Shown here piece by piece: positions 9,107 to 17,718 of a stretch of 64,000 nucleotides of DNA. How positions within the stretch are numbered: position 1 is the first letter of the stretch; each line of letters begins with the position of its first letter. A program made the translations under genes and the position numbers. Source of the DNA: Pseudomonas sp. G.S.17 (lineage in GTDB: Bacteria > Pseudomonadota > Gammaproteobacteria > Pseudomonadales > Pseudomonadaceae); contig NZ_CP151076.1 of NCBI RefSeq assembly GCF_038096165.1, forward strand, positions 434,001 through 498,000. The letters are read 5' to 3'. The notes below the pieces were generated by a model. That model made no database searches and was not told the DNA's origin. It saw only the letters and a program-made list of their open reading frames with translations.

Positions 9107-9901
9107 TTACCGATAAACCCCATTCTTGCCGTGCCCGGCCATGGCTTCATTGCCGCGCACGCTGATCATCCGGCGCAGGTCGATCCAGTCGATGCCTTGG
9201 GCCTTGAGGTTGGGCAGTTCGCGTTCCAGTACGTCGAGGGTGACGGGGTAGGGATGGCCGATCATCACCGCAGAACCCTGCTTGTGCGCCAACTTGATGG
9301 CGATCTGCAATTGGCGAGTGATGGCTTCGGCGGTGCGCTCGTCGTCGAGGAACACGTCCCGTGACACGCTCGCCAGGCCGATCTGCTGCGCCTGTGCAGC
9401 GGCGACGGTCTTGGCGCTGGTGCGGCTGTCGACGAAAAACATATGCCGACGTTGCAGTTCAGCCACCAGCCAACCCATGGCGACCGGCTCGGCAGTCATG
9501 CGGCTGCCCATGTGGTTATTCAGGCCAGCGGCATAGGGGACTTTGAGCAGCGCGGCGTTGAGTCGGCTTTCGAGTTCCGGCAGCGGCAGTTCCGGATGCC
9601 AGGCAAACGGGCCCGTCGCCGGGTCCATGGGCATGTGCAGCATGACGGTCTTGCCGGCCTTGTGAGCCTGACGGGCGAATTCGGTGGCGTGAGGCGTGTC
9701 GGGCATGATCGCCAGGGTGACCGGGCCGGGCAGCGCCAGGGCGCGTTGGTCCCGAACCGGGTTTTGCCCCAGATCGTCGATGATCAGGCTCAGATAAGCC
9801 ACCCGAGCCTGGGGTTTTTCCGCCACCGGCGACGCTGCCAGGGCAACGCCGCTGATGCTCCACGACAAGGCCAGCAGCCAAACGCACAGAAACGAGCGCA
9901 T
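9107..9901 (-). CDS. Divergent polysaccharide deacetylase (YibQ-like)
   Basis: This 264-residue protein has a signal peptide and a DUF610/YibQ-type deacetylase fold. LSLIIDDLGQN has the paired aspartates, HMPMDP and NNHMGS supply likely metal histidines, and FFVDSRTS follows. The family is related to NodB deacetylases but its substrate is not established. The gene follows ctpA by three bases and envC lies before that, so the three probably form one envelope-remodelling transcript. The periplasmic location is inferred from the signal peptide. Confidence 0.88.
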   Translation of the reverse strand: MRSFLCVWLLALSWSISGVALAASPVAEKPQARVAYLSLIIDDLGQNPVRDQRALALPGPVTLAIMPDTPHATEFARQAHKAGKTVMLHMPMDPATGPFAWHPELPLPELESRLNAALLKVPYAAGLNNHMGSRMTAEPVAMGWLVAELQRRHMFFVDSRTSAKTVAAAQAQQIGLASVSRDVFLDDERTAEAITRQLQIAIKLAHKQGSAVMIGHPYPVTLDVLERELPNLKAQGIDWIDLRRMISVRGNEAMAGHGKNGVYR

Positions 9902-9904
9902 CGA

Positions 9905-11221
9905 TTATTTGCCGCGGGTGATACTCAGGCCCTTGAGCAAACTGAGCGCCTGGCTGAGCTGGAAGTCGTCGTCCTGCGGCCGTGCTTTGCTGGCGCCGCC
10001 TTTGACAGTCGGTTTGTCCGCACCGCCATTGCCATTGCCCAGGTGACCAAGCAGATCCGCTTCCTTGTAGTTCTCGCCATCGACTTCGTTGGTGACCTTG
10101 GCGCGACGCACAACGATGTCCGGGTTGATGCCCTGCGCCTGGATCGAACGGCCGTTCGGCGTGTAATACAGCGCGGTAGTGATCTTCAATGCGCGATCAT
10201 TGTTCAGCGGCAGCACGGTTTGTACCGAGCCTTTGCCGAAACTGTCGGTGCCCATGAGGATGCCGCGTTTCTGGTCCTGCAAGGCGCCGGCAACGATTTC
10301 CGATGCCGAGGCGCTGCCGCCGTTGATCAACACCACCAATGGCACGCCTTCGCTGGCATCAGCCGGATCGGCCGAGAAGCGCAGTTCGGAATTGGCGATA
10401 CGGCCCTTGGTGTAGACGATCAGGCCCTTGGTCAGGAAGTGATCCGCGACTTCGACCGCCGCTTGCAGTACGCCGCCGGGGTTGTTGCGCAGGTCCAGAA
10501 CCAGACCGCTCATCTTCTTGCCGTTGTCCTTGCGCAGCTTGGCCAGGGCCTTGCCGACTTCTTCGCCGGTCTTGACCTGGAACTGGGTGATGCGGATATA
10601 GCCATAGCCGTTTTCCAGCATCTGCGCCTTGACGCTCTTGACCTGAATAGTCGCCCGCGCCAACGTCACGTCGAACGGCGTGCCGCCATCGCGCACCAGC
10701 GTCAGGGTGATTTTCTCGCCGATCTTGCCGCGCATCTTGTCGACCGCTTCCTGCATGGTCTGACCTTGCGTCGGCGCGCCGTTGATCTTCACGATCAGGT
10801 CGCCGGCTTCGATGCCCGCCTTGGAAGCCGGGGTGTCATCGATAGGCGAAACGACTTTGACGAAGCCGTCTTCGACGCCCACTTCGATACCCAGGCCGCC
10901 GAACTCGCCGCTGGTGCTTTCCTGCAACTCCTGGAAATCTTCCGGCCCGAGGTAAGCCGAGTGCGGGTCAAGGTTGCTGAGCATGCCTTTGATGGCGTTC
11001 TCCAGCAGGGTCTTGTCGTCCACGGGTTCGACATACGCGGCCTTGATCCGGTCCATGACCTCGGCAAAGGTGCGCAGTTCTTCCAGCGGCAAAGGCGCCT
11101 TGGCTGGCGCTACCGGCGCAGCGGCGGGTGCGACCTTGACCTCAGCAGCCTGAGCCAGTGGGGAGCCGATAACGATGGCAATAGCGAAAGCCAGCGAGGT
11201 GAGGCGGGACAGATACGGCAT
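9905..11221 (-). CDS. ctpA: C-terminal processing serine protease, S41 family
   Basis: This 438-residue periplasmic protease has a signal peptide (residues 1-25) and a PDZ domain at about 105-190. The catalytic Ser is at 303 (GGSASASE) and Lys at 330 (FGKGSVQT). In P. aeruginosa CtpA, with its lipoprotein partner, degrades peptidoglycan hydrolases; the same role here is inference. It sits directly after envC, a murein hydrolase activator, and before a YibQ-like deacetylase. The residues after the core are rich in Gly and Lys with a 'LGNGNGGADK' linker. Confidence 0.95.
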   Translation of the reverse strand: MPYLSRLTSLAFAIAIVIGSPLAQAAEVKVAPAAAPVAPAKAPLPLEELRTFAEVMDRIKAAYVEPVDDKTLLENAIKGMLSNLDPHSAYLGPEDFQELQESTSGEFGGLGIEVGVEDGFVKVVSPIDDTPASKAGIEAGDLIVKINGAPTQGQTMQEAVDKMRGKIGEKITLTLVRDGGTPFDVTLARATIQVKSVKAQMLENGYGYIRITQFQVKTGEEVGKALAKLRKDNGKKMSGLVLDLRNNPGGVLQAAVEVADHFLTKGLIVYTKGRIANSELRFSADPADASEGVPLVVLINGGSASASEIVAGALQDQKRGILMGTDSFGKGSVQTVLPLNNDRALKITTALYYTPNGRSIQAQGINPDIVVRRAKVTNEVDGENYKEADLLGHLGNGNGGADKPTVKGGASKARPQDDDFQLSQALSLLKGLSITRGK

Positions 11222-11251
11222 GTCTAACGAACTCCTGAAGTTGATACCGAC

Positions 11252-12589
11252 TTATCCTTGAGTGCGGCACCATTGGGCCGGATCACTTGGGCGACCCTGC
11301 TGACGAATAGCGAAATACAACGCTGTAGCTTCTTGACCGCCACTGTTACCTACCGTGGAAATTGCTTCACCTGCTTTTACAACGTCACCCGCCTGCTTGA
11401 GCAAACTCTGATTGTGACCGTACAAACTCAAATAGCCGTTGCCATGGTCGAGAATGACCAGAAGCCCCGAGCCGCGCAACCAGTCCGCGAACACCACGCG
11501 ACCGCCGTGTACGGCATGCACCTGGCTGCCCGCAGCGGCGTTGATCATCACGCCATCCCAGGTCGAACGGGCATCGTCGCCACGGGCTTCGCCGAAACGC
11601 GCTAACAATCGACCATCAACCGGCCATGGAAGTTTGCCCTTGGCCTCTGCAAAAGGCCCTCCATAGGAAACGCCAGCGCTGGAAACCATCGCGCCGGGCG
11701 ACTTGAGCGGACGGCGCGGCGCTTCTTCAGGCTCTTCCTTGCCATCATCGCGACTCTTGTTTCGCTCTGCCAGGGCTTGAGCTTGAGCCTGGGCTTCACG
11801 CTGGCGCTTTTCTTCAGCCTCGCGTGCGGCAATCAGGGCTTTCTGGCGCGCTTCTTCGGCTTCGCGAGCCTGGCGCGCCAGGGTTTCTTCAATGGTCTTG
11901 AGGACTTTGGCCAGATCGGCCTGATCCTGTTGCCGCGATTGCAGTTTCTGGTCGCGAGCCTTGTAGTCCTGATTCAGCTTGGCCAGCACCTTCTGGCGTT
12001 CCTGGCGAACCTTGTCGAGTTCTTCGCGCTGGTCATCCAGCGTACTTTTCTGCACCAGCAGTTGCGCCTGTTGCAGGTCGATGTCTTTGCCGACCGCTGC
12101 CAATTGGCGCAACGTTTCGTTGAACGTGTGCAGCTGCGCCAGGCGCGCCTGACTCATGTAATCGTAGTAGGTCAGCGTGCGGGCGAATTTTTCCGGGTGT
12201 TGCTGATTAAGCAGCAGCTTCAGGTATTCCTGGCGACCGCTCTGATAAGCGGCACGTGCCTGAATCGCGATCAGCCGTTGTTGCTCAACGCGCTGGGCTT
12301 GCAGCTTCTTTTTTTCCTGGTCGAGCCGTTGCAGCTCGACTTCGGTCTTTTTTAATTCCTTTTGCAGGACCTCGACCTGCTTTTCCAGCTTACCCATTTC
12401 AGTTTCAGTGCCGCGCAGATCCTTTTGGACGCCGGTTTTTTCTTCCTGCAACTTGCCCAGGGCTTTTTGCAGCTCAACGACATCCTGACGCGCAGCATCA
12501 ATCTGTTTTTGGGTTTGCGCACGCTCATCGTCGGCAAACGCCGGATTGAGCAGGCAGATTAGAGCTAGGGCGATAAAGGCGCGGAGCAT
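11252..12589 (-). CDS. envC: Murein hydrolase activator, EnvC family
   Basis: This 445-residue protein has a signal peptide and a long coiled coil (about residues 20-265, rich in Lys, Glu and Gln). A basic linker and a C-terminal LytM/M23 domain from about 320 follow. The LytM domain keeps ILDHGNGYLSLYGHN but lacks the canonical zinc ligands: the expected HxGxD stretch reads WDGVMINAA. As in E. coli EnvC it should therefore be non-catalytic and activate amidases at the septum. It is first of the envC-ctpA-yibQ set. Confidence 0.92.
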   Translation of the reverse strand: MLRAFIALALICLLNPAFADDERAQTQKQIDAARQDVVELQKALGKLQEEKTGVQKDLRGTETEMGKLEKQVEVLQKELKKTEVELQRLDQEKKKLQAQRVEQQRLIAIQARAAYQSGRQEYLKLLLNQQHPEKFARTLTYYDYMSQARLAQLHTFNETLRQLAAVGKDIDLQQAQLLVQKSTLDDQREELDKVRQERQKVLAKLNQDYKARDQKLQSRQQDQADLAKVLKTIEETLARQAREAEEARQKALIAAREAEEKRQREAQAQAQALAERNKSRDDGKEEPEEAPRRPLKSPGAMVSSAGVSYGGPFAEAKGKLPWPVDGRLLARFGEARGDDARSTWDGVMINAAAGSQVHAVHGGRVVFADWLRGSGLLVILDHGNGYLSLYGHNQSLLKQAGDVVKAGEAISTVGNSGGQEATALYFAIRQQGRPSDPAQWCRTQG

Positions 12590-12695
12590 GGGGGTGGGCG
12601 ATACCGAGGAATTGTGAGAAAAAATGACAGGCCTAGTATGCCCGCCATAACTAGCAAAAAAAATGCCTCTTCATTAAAGCTTTGAGGCCGTACAG

Positions 12696-12733
12696 AGAAA
12701 AAACCGGCATTGTCGTTGCCAACAAGCCGGTTT
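12696..12733 (-). terminator. Rho-independent terminator of gpmI
   Basis: Read on the minus strand, AAACCGGC and GCCGGTTT pair across a 16-base loop and a run of six T follows. It begins eight bases after the gpmI stop. Confidence 0.85.
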
Positions 12734-12741
12734 AATGCCTT

Positions 12742-14277
12742 TTACTCCGCCACGAGAATCGAAGTGCCGGTCATTTCTTCGGGTATCGCCAGTCCCAGCA
12801 GTTCAAGCATGGTCGGCGCGACGTCGGCCAACACGCCGCCTTCGCGCACCTTGAGCTTGCGCTTGCCGATATAGATGAAGGGCACCGGTTCGGAAGTGTG
12901 AGCAGTGTGGGCCTGGCCGGTGTGGTCGTCGGTCATCTGCTCGACGTTGCCGTGGTCAGCCGTGACCAGCGCTTCGCCGCCTACCTTTTCCAGTGCTTCG
13001 GCGATGCGCCCGACGCAGACATCCAGATATTCCACTGCCTTGATCGCCGCTTCCATGATGCCGCTGTGCCCAACCATGTCGCCGTTGGCGTAGTTGACCA
13101 CGATCACGTCGTAACGCTGGTGCTCGATGGCGTCAACGATACGGTCGGTGACTTCCGGTGCGCTCATTTCCGGTTGCAGGTCGTACGTGGCGACTTTCGG
13201 CGACGGGATCAGGATGCGCTCTTCACCGGGGAACGGTTCTTCCCGGCCACCGGAGAAAAAGAACGTCACGTGGGCGTATTTTTCGGTCTCGGCGATGCGC
13301 AGCTGGGTCTTGCCGTTGGCGGCGAGGTATTCGCCCAGCACGTTTTTCAGGCTGCCGGCCGCAAAGGCCGAGGGTGCCGGAATGCTCGCGGCGTATTGGG
13401 TGAGCATGACGAAACCGGCCAGTTTCGGCTGGCGGGCGCGCTCGAAGTCCGTGAAATCATCTTCGACGAATACCCGGGTCAGCTCCCGGGCACGGTCGGC
13501 GCGGAAGTTCATGAACACTACGGCGTCGCCGTCTTCGACCTTGACCTGCTCGCCAATGCTGGTGGCTTTGACGAATTCGTCGTTCTCGTCGCGCTCGTAA
13601 GCGGCCTGAAGGCCGGCAACGCTGGTCGCGGCCTGGAATTGCGACTCGCCGTCGACGATCAGGTTGTAAGCCTGGGACACGCGGTCCCAGCGATTGTCGC
13701 GGTCCATGGCGAAGTAACGGCCGATGATACTGGCGGTGCGACCTTTACCCAGGCGCGTGAACGTGGCGTCCATCAGCTCCAGGGATTTCTGCGCGCTGCG
13801 TGGCGGCGTGTCGCGACCGTCGAGGAACGCGTGCAGGTAGATTTTCTCTGCGCCGCGCTGGGCTGCGAGTTCAGCCATGGCCACCAGGTGGTCCTGATGA
13901 CTGTGAACGCCGCCGTCGGAGAGCAGGCCGAGAATATGCACGGCCTTGCCGGCGCCAACCGCTTTGTCCACAGCGGTGCAGATGGTCGGGTTGGTGAAGA
14001 AATCGCCATCGCGGATGGATTTGGTCACACGGGTGAAATCCTGATACACCACGCGCCCGGCACCGAGGTTCATGTGTCCGACTTCAGAGTTGCCCATCTG
14101 CCCGTCCGGCAGGCCGACGTCCATGCCTGAACCGGAGATCAGGCCGTTGGGCATGGTCTTGTACAAGCGGTCCATGACCGGCATTTTGGCGGCCAGAATG
14201 GCGTTGCCTTCGCGGTGCTCGCTGTGTCCGAAGCCGTCCAGAATGATCAGGACCAAAGGTTTTGGCGTGGTAGTCAT
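12742..14277 (-). CDS. gpmI: 2,3-bisphosphoglycerate-independent phosphoglycerate mutase
   Basis: This 511-residue mutase interconverts 3- and 2-phosphoglycerate using two Mn ions. [11 protein letters not shown] near the N terminus holds a metal Asp. [12 protein letters not shown] contains the phosphorylated Ser 64, and [11 protein letters not shown] contains late metal ligands. The ATG at 14277 starts [10 protein letters not shown]; an in-frame GTG nine bases earlier is less likely. It is divergent from the rhodanese gene. Confidence 0.96.
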   Translation of the reverse strand: MTTTPKPLVLIILDGFGHSEHREGNAILAAKMPVMDRLYKTMPNGLISGSGMDVGLPDGQMGNSEVGHMNLGAGRVVYQDFTRVTKSIRDGDFFTNPTICTAVDKAVGAGKAVHILGLLSDGGVHSHQDHLVAMAELAAQRGAEKIYLHAFLDGRDTPPRSAQKSLELMDATFTRLGKGRTASIIGRYFAMDRDNRWDRVSQAYNLIVDGESQFQAATSVAGLQAAYERDENDEFVKATSIGEQVKVEDGDAVVFMNFRADRARELTRVFVEDDFTDFERARQPKLAGFVMLTQYAASIPAPSAFAAGSLKNVLGEYLAANGKTQLRIAETEKYAHVTFFFSGGREEPFPGEERILIPSPKVATYDLQPEMSAPEVTDRIVDAIEHQRYDVIVVNYANGDMVGHSGIMEAAIKAVEYLDVCVGRIAEALEKVGGEALVTADHGNVEQMTDDHTGQAHTAHTSEPVPFIYIGKRKLKVREGGVLADVAPTMLELLGLAIPEEMTGTSILVAE

Positions 14278-14424
14278 AGATCCCACTCGTGGCTGATGAA
14301 GTTAAATAAAAAAAGGATCGGCATTTTAGAGGCTGTTGTTGTTCAATTGCGAGCCGCGTTGCCGGGTCCAATCCTGTGCGCAAGGCATCAAAGGTGCTCA
14401 AAACGTGTCAGCGCCGTACGGGCT

Positions 14425-14452
14425 TTGGCCGATCTTGGGTGCTGTGTATACT
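14425..14452 (+). promoter_or_regulatory. Sigma-70-like promoter of the rhodanese-grxC-secB run
   Basis: TTGGCC (14425-14430) and TATACT (14447-14452) are 16 bases apart. They stand 33 bases before the first start codon. Confidence 0.55.
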
Positions 14453-14484
14453 GGCCGACATTTTAACGCCCCTGGAACCTACTG

Positions 14485-14898
14485 ATGGTTGATCACCTGA
14501 TTGCATTTGCCACGAACCACTATTTGATCACTGGCGCCTTCGTCATCCTGCTGGCGATGCTGATCGCCTACGAGATGAGCAAGGGCGGTCGCAGCCTGAG
14601 CACGCGTGAGCTCACGGCGCTGGTCAACAGTGATCAGGGTGTAGTCATCGACATCCGTTCGACCAAGGATTACGCGGCCGGCCATATCGTCGGTGCGCTG
14701 AGTTTTCCTCAGGACAAAATCCTGACCCGCACCGCCGAGCTTGAGAAGCACAAGGCCAAGACCCTGATCATCGTAGATGCCATGGGCCAGCACGCTGGTA
14801 CCACTGCTCGCGAGCTGCTCAAGTCCGGTTTCACCGCAGCCAAACTGTCGGGCGGCGTTTCCAGCTGGCGCGCAGACAATCTTCCATTGGTGAAATGA
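14485..14898 (+). CDS. Membrane-anchored rhodanese-like protein (YibN type)
   Basis: This 137-residue protein has one N-terminal membrane segment (about 12-29) and a cytoplasmic rhodanese domain (VVIDIRSTKDYAAGHIVGA). The usual active-site Cys loop reads VDAMGQHAGTTA at about 98-109, with no cysteine, so sulfurtransfer by the standard mechanism is unlikely. E. coli yibN likewise neighbours grxC and secB. The gene ends one base before the grxC start, indicating cotranscription. Confidence 0.9.
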   Translation: MVDHLIAFATNHYLITGAFVILLAMLIAYEMSKGGRSLSTRELTALVNSDQGVVIDIRSTKDYAAGHIVGALSFPQDKILTRTAELEKHKAKTLIIVDAMGQHAGTTARELLKSGFTAAKLSGGVSSWRADNLPLVK

Positions 14899-14899
14899 A

Positions 14900-15154
14900 A
14901 TGGCTGAAGTCATCGTCTATTCCAGCGATTATTGCCCTTATTGCATTCGCGCCAAGCAATTGTTGCAGAACAAGAGCGTGGCATTCGAAGAAATCAGAGT
15001 CGATGGCAAGCCGCAAGTTCGCGCCGACATGGTGAAGAAGGCCGGTCGTACCTCGGTACCGCAGATCTGGATCGGTTCGACCCATGTCGGTGGATGCGAT
15101 GAACTCTTTGCCCTGGAGCGCGCCGGCAAGCTCGACGCGCTGCTGACAGCCTGA
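14900..15154 (+). CDS. grxC: Glutaredoxin 3
   Basis: This 84-residue dithiol glutaredoxin has the active site CPYC at residues 12-15. The cis-Pro region TSVPQIWIG and the glutathione-binding HVGGCDE follow. It reduces protein disulfides with glutathione in the cytoplasm. It lies between the rhodanese gene and secB in a compact operon. Confidence 0.97.
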   Translation: MAEVIVYSSDYCPYCIRAKQLLQNKSVAFEEIRVDGKPQVRADMVKKAGRTSVPQIWIGSTHVGGCDELFALERAGKLDALLTA

Positions 15155-15195
15155 TTCCAAACCCTACTAGACCCTAAAAGTAAGAAGGATCTGAG

Positions 15196-15684
15196 ATGAC
15201 TGATCAACCGACCAACGGCACCGTTGCCAACGAAGAAGACGCACCGCAATTCTCGTTGCAGCGCATTTATGTTCGCGACCTGTCGTTCGAAGCGCCGAAA
15301 AGCCCGGCGATTTTCCGTCAAGAGTGGACGCCTACCGTCAGCCTTGACCTGAACACCCGTCAGAAAGCACTGGAAGGCGATTTCTACGAAGTTGTGCTGA
15401 CCTTGTCCGTTACCGTGAACAACGGCGACGAAGTGGCCTTCATCGTTGAAGTCCAGCAAGCCGGTATCTTCCTGATCAAGGGTCTGGATCAGGGCGCAAT
15501 GAGCCACACATTGGGCGCGTTCTGCCCGAACATCCTGTTCCCGTATGCTCGCGAAACCATCGACAGCCTGGTTGTCCGTGGCTCGTTCCCGGCGCTGATG
15601 CTGGCTCCGGTGAACTTCGATGCCTTGTACGCGCAAGAGCTGCAGCGCATGCAGGAAGCTGGCGAAACACCTACTGTTCAGTAA
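15196..15684 (+). CDS. secB: Protein-export chaperone SecB
   Basis: This 162-residue SecB keeps precursor proteins unfolded and hands them to Sec[13 protein letters not shown] near the N terminus and the acidic [18 protein letters not shown] stretch are characteristic. [15 protein letters not shown] is the family's C-terminal conserved block. It is preceded by AAGAAGGATCTG and followed by a clear terminator, which ends the operon. Confidence 0.98.
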   Translation: MTDQPTNGTVANEEDAPQFSLQRIYVRDLSFEAPKSPAIFRQEWTPTVSLDLNTRQKALEGDFYEVVLTLSVTVNNGDEVAFIVEVQQAGIFLIKGLDQGAMSHTLGAFCPNILFPYARETIDSLVVRGSFPALMLAPVNFDALYAQELQRMQEAGETPTVQ

Positions 15685-15701
15685 GTGTTGCCGTTGCACT
15701 G

Positions 15702-15729
15702 AAAAAGCGCCTTTCGGGGCGTTTTTTTT
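15702..15729 (+). terminator. Terminator after secB
   Basis: AAAAAGCGCC pairs with GGGGCGTTTTT across a TTTC loop, and eight T follow. It begins 18 bases after the secB stop. Confidence 0.9.
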
Positions 15730-15755
15730 GGGGGCCATTTGGCCGACCCCGACCC

Positions 15756-15847
15756 GTAGGACCGGCTTTAGCCGGGAGATGGGCATTGTCGACGAAACGG
15801 ACGCGGTGACTGCACTGTCTTCCTCCCGGCTAAAGCCGGTCCTACGG
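15756..15847. repeat. REP pair, family A
   Basis: Arms GTAGGACCGGCTTTAGCCGG and CCGGCTAAAGCCGGTCCTAC are perfect complements. They lie between the convergent secB and trmL genes. Confidence 0.88.
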
Positions 15848-15882
15848 GCCTTGTGCTAGCCGGTCCTACGGGGCTTGTGCTA
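15835..15882. repeat. 24-bp tandem duplication at the REP/trmL boundary
   Basis: Bases 15835-15858 and 15859-15882 are the same 24-mer (GCCGGTCCTACGGG then CTTGTGCTA) with one change. The second copy ends with the trmL stop codon; the first copies the REP arm end. Confidence 0.85.
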
Positions 15883-16335
15883 CTTGAACCCCAACTGCCG
15901 CCATGCTTCATACACCGCTACGGCAACGGTGTTGGACAGGTTCAGGCTGCGGCAGCCTTCACGCATCGGCAAACGCAGCCGCTGGTCGCTGTCCAGGGCG
16001 TCGAGTACTTCCGGGGGCAGGCCACGGCTCTCGGGGCCGAAAATGAACGCGTCACCGTCTTCGAAGCGGGCGTCGTGAAAGGGCCGCGAGCCTTTTGTGG
16101 TAAAAGCGAACAGGCGTGGATGCCCAATGCTTTCCAGGCAGCTGGCCAGGTCGGCGTGAGTCTGCAAGGTGGCGTACTCGTGGTAATCGAGGCCCGCCCG
16201 ACGCAGGCGTTTATCATCCAGCTCGAAGCCCAGCGGCTCGATCAAATGCAGGGTGCTGCCGGTGTTGGCGCACAGCCTGATGACGTTGCCGGTATTCGGC
16301 GGAATTTCTGGTTGAAAAAGGATGACGTGAAACAT
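15880..16335 (-). CDS. trmL: tRNA (cytidine(34)-2'-O)-methyltransferase
   Basis: This 151-residue minimal SPOUT enzyme methylates the wobble ribose of certain leucine tRNAs. It has the family starting motif MFHVILFQPEIPPNTGN, the central FGPESRGLP, and the knot region LRLPMREGCRSLNLSNTVAV. The ATG at 16335 gives the standard family length; longer frames read into the neighbouring gene. Its start codon overlaps that of the divergent gene (CATG at 16333-16336). Confidence 0.96.
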   Translation of the reverse strand: MFHVILFQPEIPPNTGNVIRLCANTGSTLHLIEPLGFELDDKRLRRAGLDYHEYATLQTHADLASCLESIGHPRLFAFTTKGSRPFHDARFEDGDAFIFGPESRGLPPEVLDALDSDQRLRLPMREGCRSLNLSNTVAVAVYEAWRQLGFK

Positions 16336-16774
16336 GCACGGCTCCGAACTTGAGGACGGGGTGCATTCTACCCCCGAAGAGGACCCGCGACCGAAGCTAT
16401 GGCCGCGTGTTCTTGGTTCGTTGGCAATTGTCGGCTTGATGGTGGGGCTGATGATCGGCCGCCTGACCGAGCCCGACCCCCTCGAATTGCTGCAAATCGA
16501 AGAGCTGCCCACCGGCCTTGCGCTGTGGTTCAACCACGAACCGCAGGTGCTGAGTGAACAGGTGGACGGTACGGTAGCGTTACGCTTCACGGCGAAAGGT
16601 CAGCCATGGCGTGGTCAGTTGAAACTCGATGGGAAAGATGTGCGCTGGAAGCTGGAGCGAAGCGGGAAGGATTTGCTGCTGAACCTGCTGGCGGCCCGTC
16701 CACTGCACGGCGACTTGCGCGGTGCGGCGGTGGACGGGCGCTGGAGACTGGAAGTTAGTCTCCGAGAGGAATAA
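16334..16774 (+). CDS. Conserved hypothetical single-pass membrane protein
   Basis: This 146-residue protein has an acidic N-terminal tail, one membrane span (about residues 27-46, LGSLAIVGLMVGLMIG) and a soluble domain with a QPWRGQLKLDGKD turn. I recognise no family. The ATG at 16334 shares bases with the trmL start on the other strand. A GTG at 16361 with GAGGACGG upstream is an alternative that would separate the two. Start choice is therefore uncertain, but the reading frame is well supported. Confidence 0.75.
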   Translation: MHGSELEDGVHSTPEEDPRPKLWPRVLGSLAIVGLMVGLMIGRLTEPDPLELLQIEELPTGLALWFNHEPQVLSEQVDGTVALRFTAKGQPWRGQLKLDGKDVRWKLERSGKDLLLNLLAARPLHGDLRGAAVDGRWRLEVSLREE

Positions 16775-17206
16775 AAGAGGGGAATCCCCGGCCTGCCTGT
16801 ACCAAGGTCCCCAAAACTGGTGATACGTAAGCTATTGCAGAGGTCGTGCCAGTTTTCTGATTTTCGCAAAAAACAATCTACTGAATTCGCTTGAGATCGC
16901 CCCAAGCCCTGTTATATCGGGCGTCTGGGGGGCAGAAGTGACTTTTCATGAGATATGTTCAGCTCGGATACAGCTCTGTTCTGATCCATGCGATGGCGAT
17001 AGCGGGTTCGCCGTTACGCATCGTTGCGGTGCACCGAGCGCGCCGATGCACCTTTGTGAATGCGCAGGAGGCTGTTTCATGTTTGTGGCTCTCGACCGCG
17101 CAAGCTCTCGCCATCGACAGCTTCCCGACAGCCCAACGGCGCTTTTGTTCATCAGGCTGCGTCCAGATCTGTCGAATTCGGCTGCAAAAACCCGGATTTC
17201 AGGTCG

Positions 17207-17245
17207 TTCTTAAGCCATTCTTAAATTTTTTTTCAGCTTTATATT
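17207..17245 (+). promoter_or_regulatory. Putative PmrA-type response-regulator box and promoter
   Basis: TTCTTAA occurs at 17207 and 17218, an 11-bp direct repeat. Read as CTTAAG-N5-CTTAAA it fits the PmrA/BasR box. A -10-like TATATT begins at 17240, 15 bases after the second half-site, the geometry of OmpR/PhoB-class activation. It lies about 475 bp before the porin start. Confidence 0.45.
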
Positions 17246-17266
17246 TCGGTCCGACCTAAGGCGGTG

Positions 17267-17283
17267 GCAATTGTCACAATTGC
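17267..17283. promoter_or_regulatory. Perfect 7-bp palindrome, possible operator
   Basis: GCAATTG and CAATTGC flank TCA. It falls just downstream of the putative promoter, where a repressor or an RNA hairpin could act. I do not recognise the binding protein. Confidence 0.4.
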
Positions 17284-17505
17284 GGCTACTGGAGTAGATC
17301 TCCCGTATTTAAAGGGCCGCAGCGAATTTACAGCATGTATAACGGGCAGGTTACGGTGACTGGATAGTCGGATTTAAGCCGTTTGCCAGACCGGAACACG
17401 TTCCCCCGACCAGCGGTCATGAAATAAATTTTGGGATTTAGCTTTGCAGGTCGATACACTCCTCGACGGACGGAAGCGACATGGCTTGTGACATATATCC
17501 GATGG

Positions 17506-17538
17506 ATCTAAAAGAATGAATATTAATTCTTTTTAGAT
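17506..17538. promoter_or_regulatory. AT-rich dyad upstream of the porin
   Basis: ATCTAAAAGAAT and ATTCTTTTTAGAT pair with one bulged T across an eight-base loop. It could be an operator, or a weak terminator since T-rich sequence follows. Confidence 0.4.
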
Positions 17539-17649
17539 TTTAGAAATGTTCACTACCCTGCTGACCACCGACACACGCGGTCTAGTCATTTAGTCTTGAG
17601 GCGCCCAGTAACCATTGACTCACCAAGTCGGGTCTGGCGCTAATCGCGC

Positions 17650-17688
17650 ATCCCTGAGTTAGAGCGTTTCGACGCCGGCATCAGGGAT
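17650..17688 (+). promoter_or_regulatory. Stem-loop in the porin leader
   Basis: ATCCCTGA and TCAGGGAT are perfect complements separated by 23 bases and end 30 bases before the porin ATG. The ribosome site GAGGAGCG lies outside the stem. Confidence 0.45.
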
Positions 17689-17718
17689 TACAAAAATTAG
17701 ATTCACGAGGAGCGAAAC

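Larger units (their letters stand above)
16775..17718. other. Long non-coding region upstream of the porin gene
   Basis: These 944 bp carry no convincing gene; the short frames at 16938-17259 lack ribosome sites and family features. The region contains a PmrA-box-like direct repeat with a -10 (17209-17245), a perfect palindrome (17267-17283), an AT-rich dyad (17506-17538) and a dyad (17650-17688) just before the porin start. It may hold a long 5' leader or a small RNA. Confidence 0.6.

Noticed and set aside
16938..17259. Short open frames upstream of the porin
   Set aside because: No ribosome site, no recognisable family, and frames of this size are expected by chance in GC-rich DNA.
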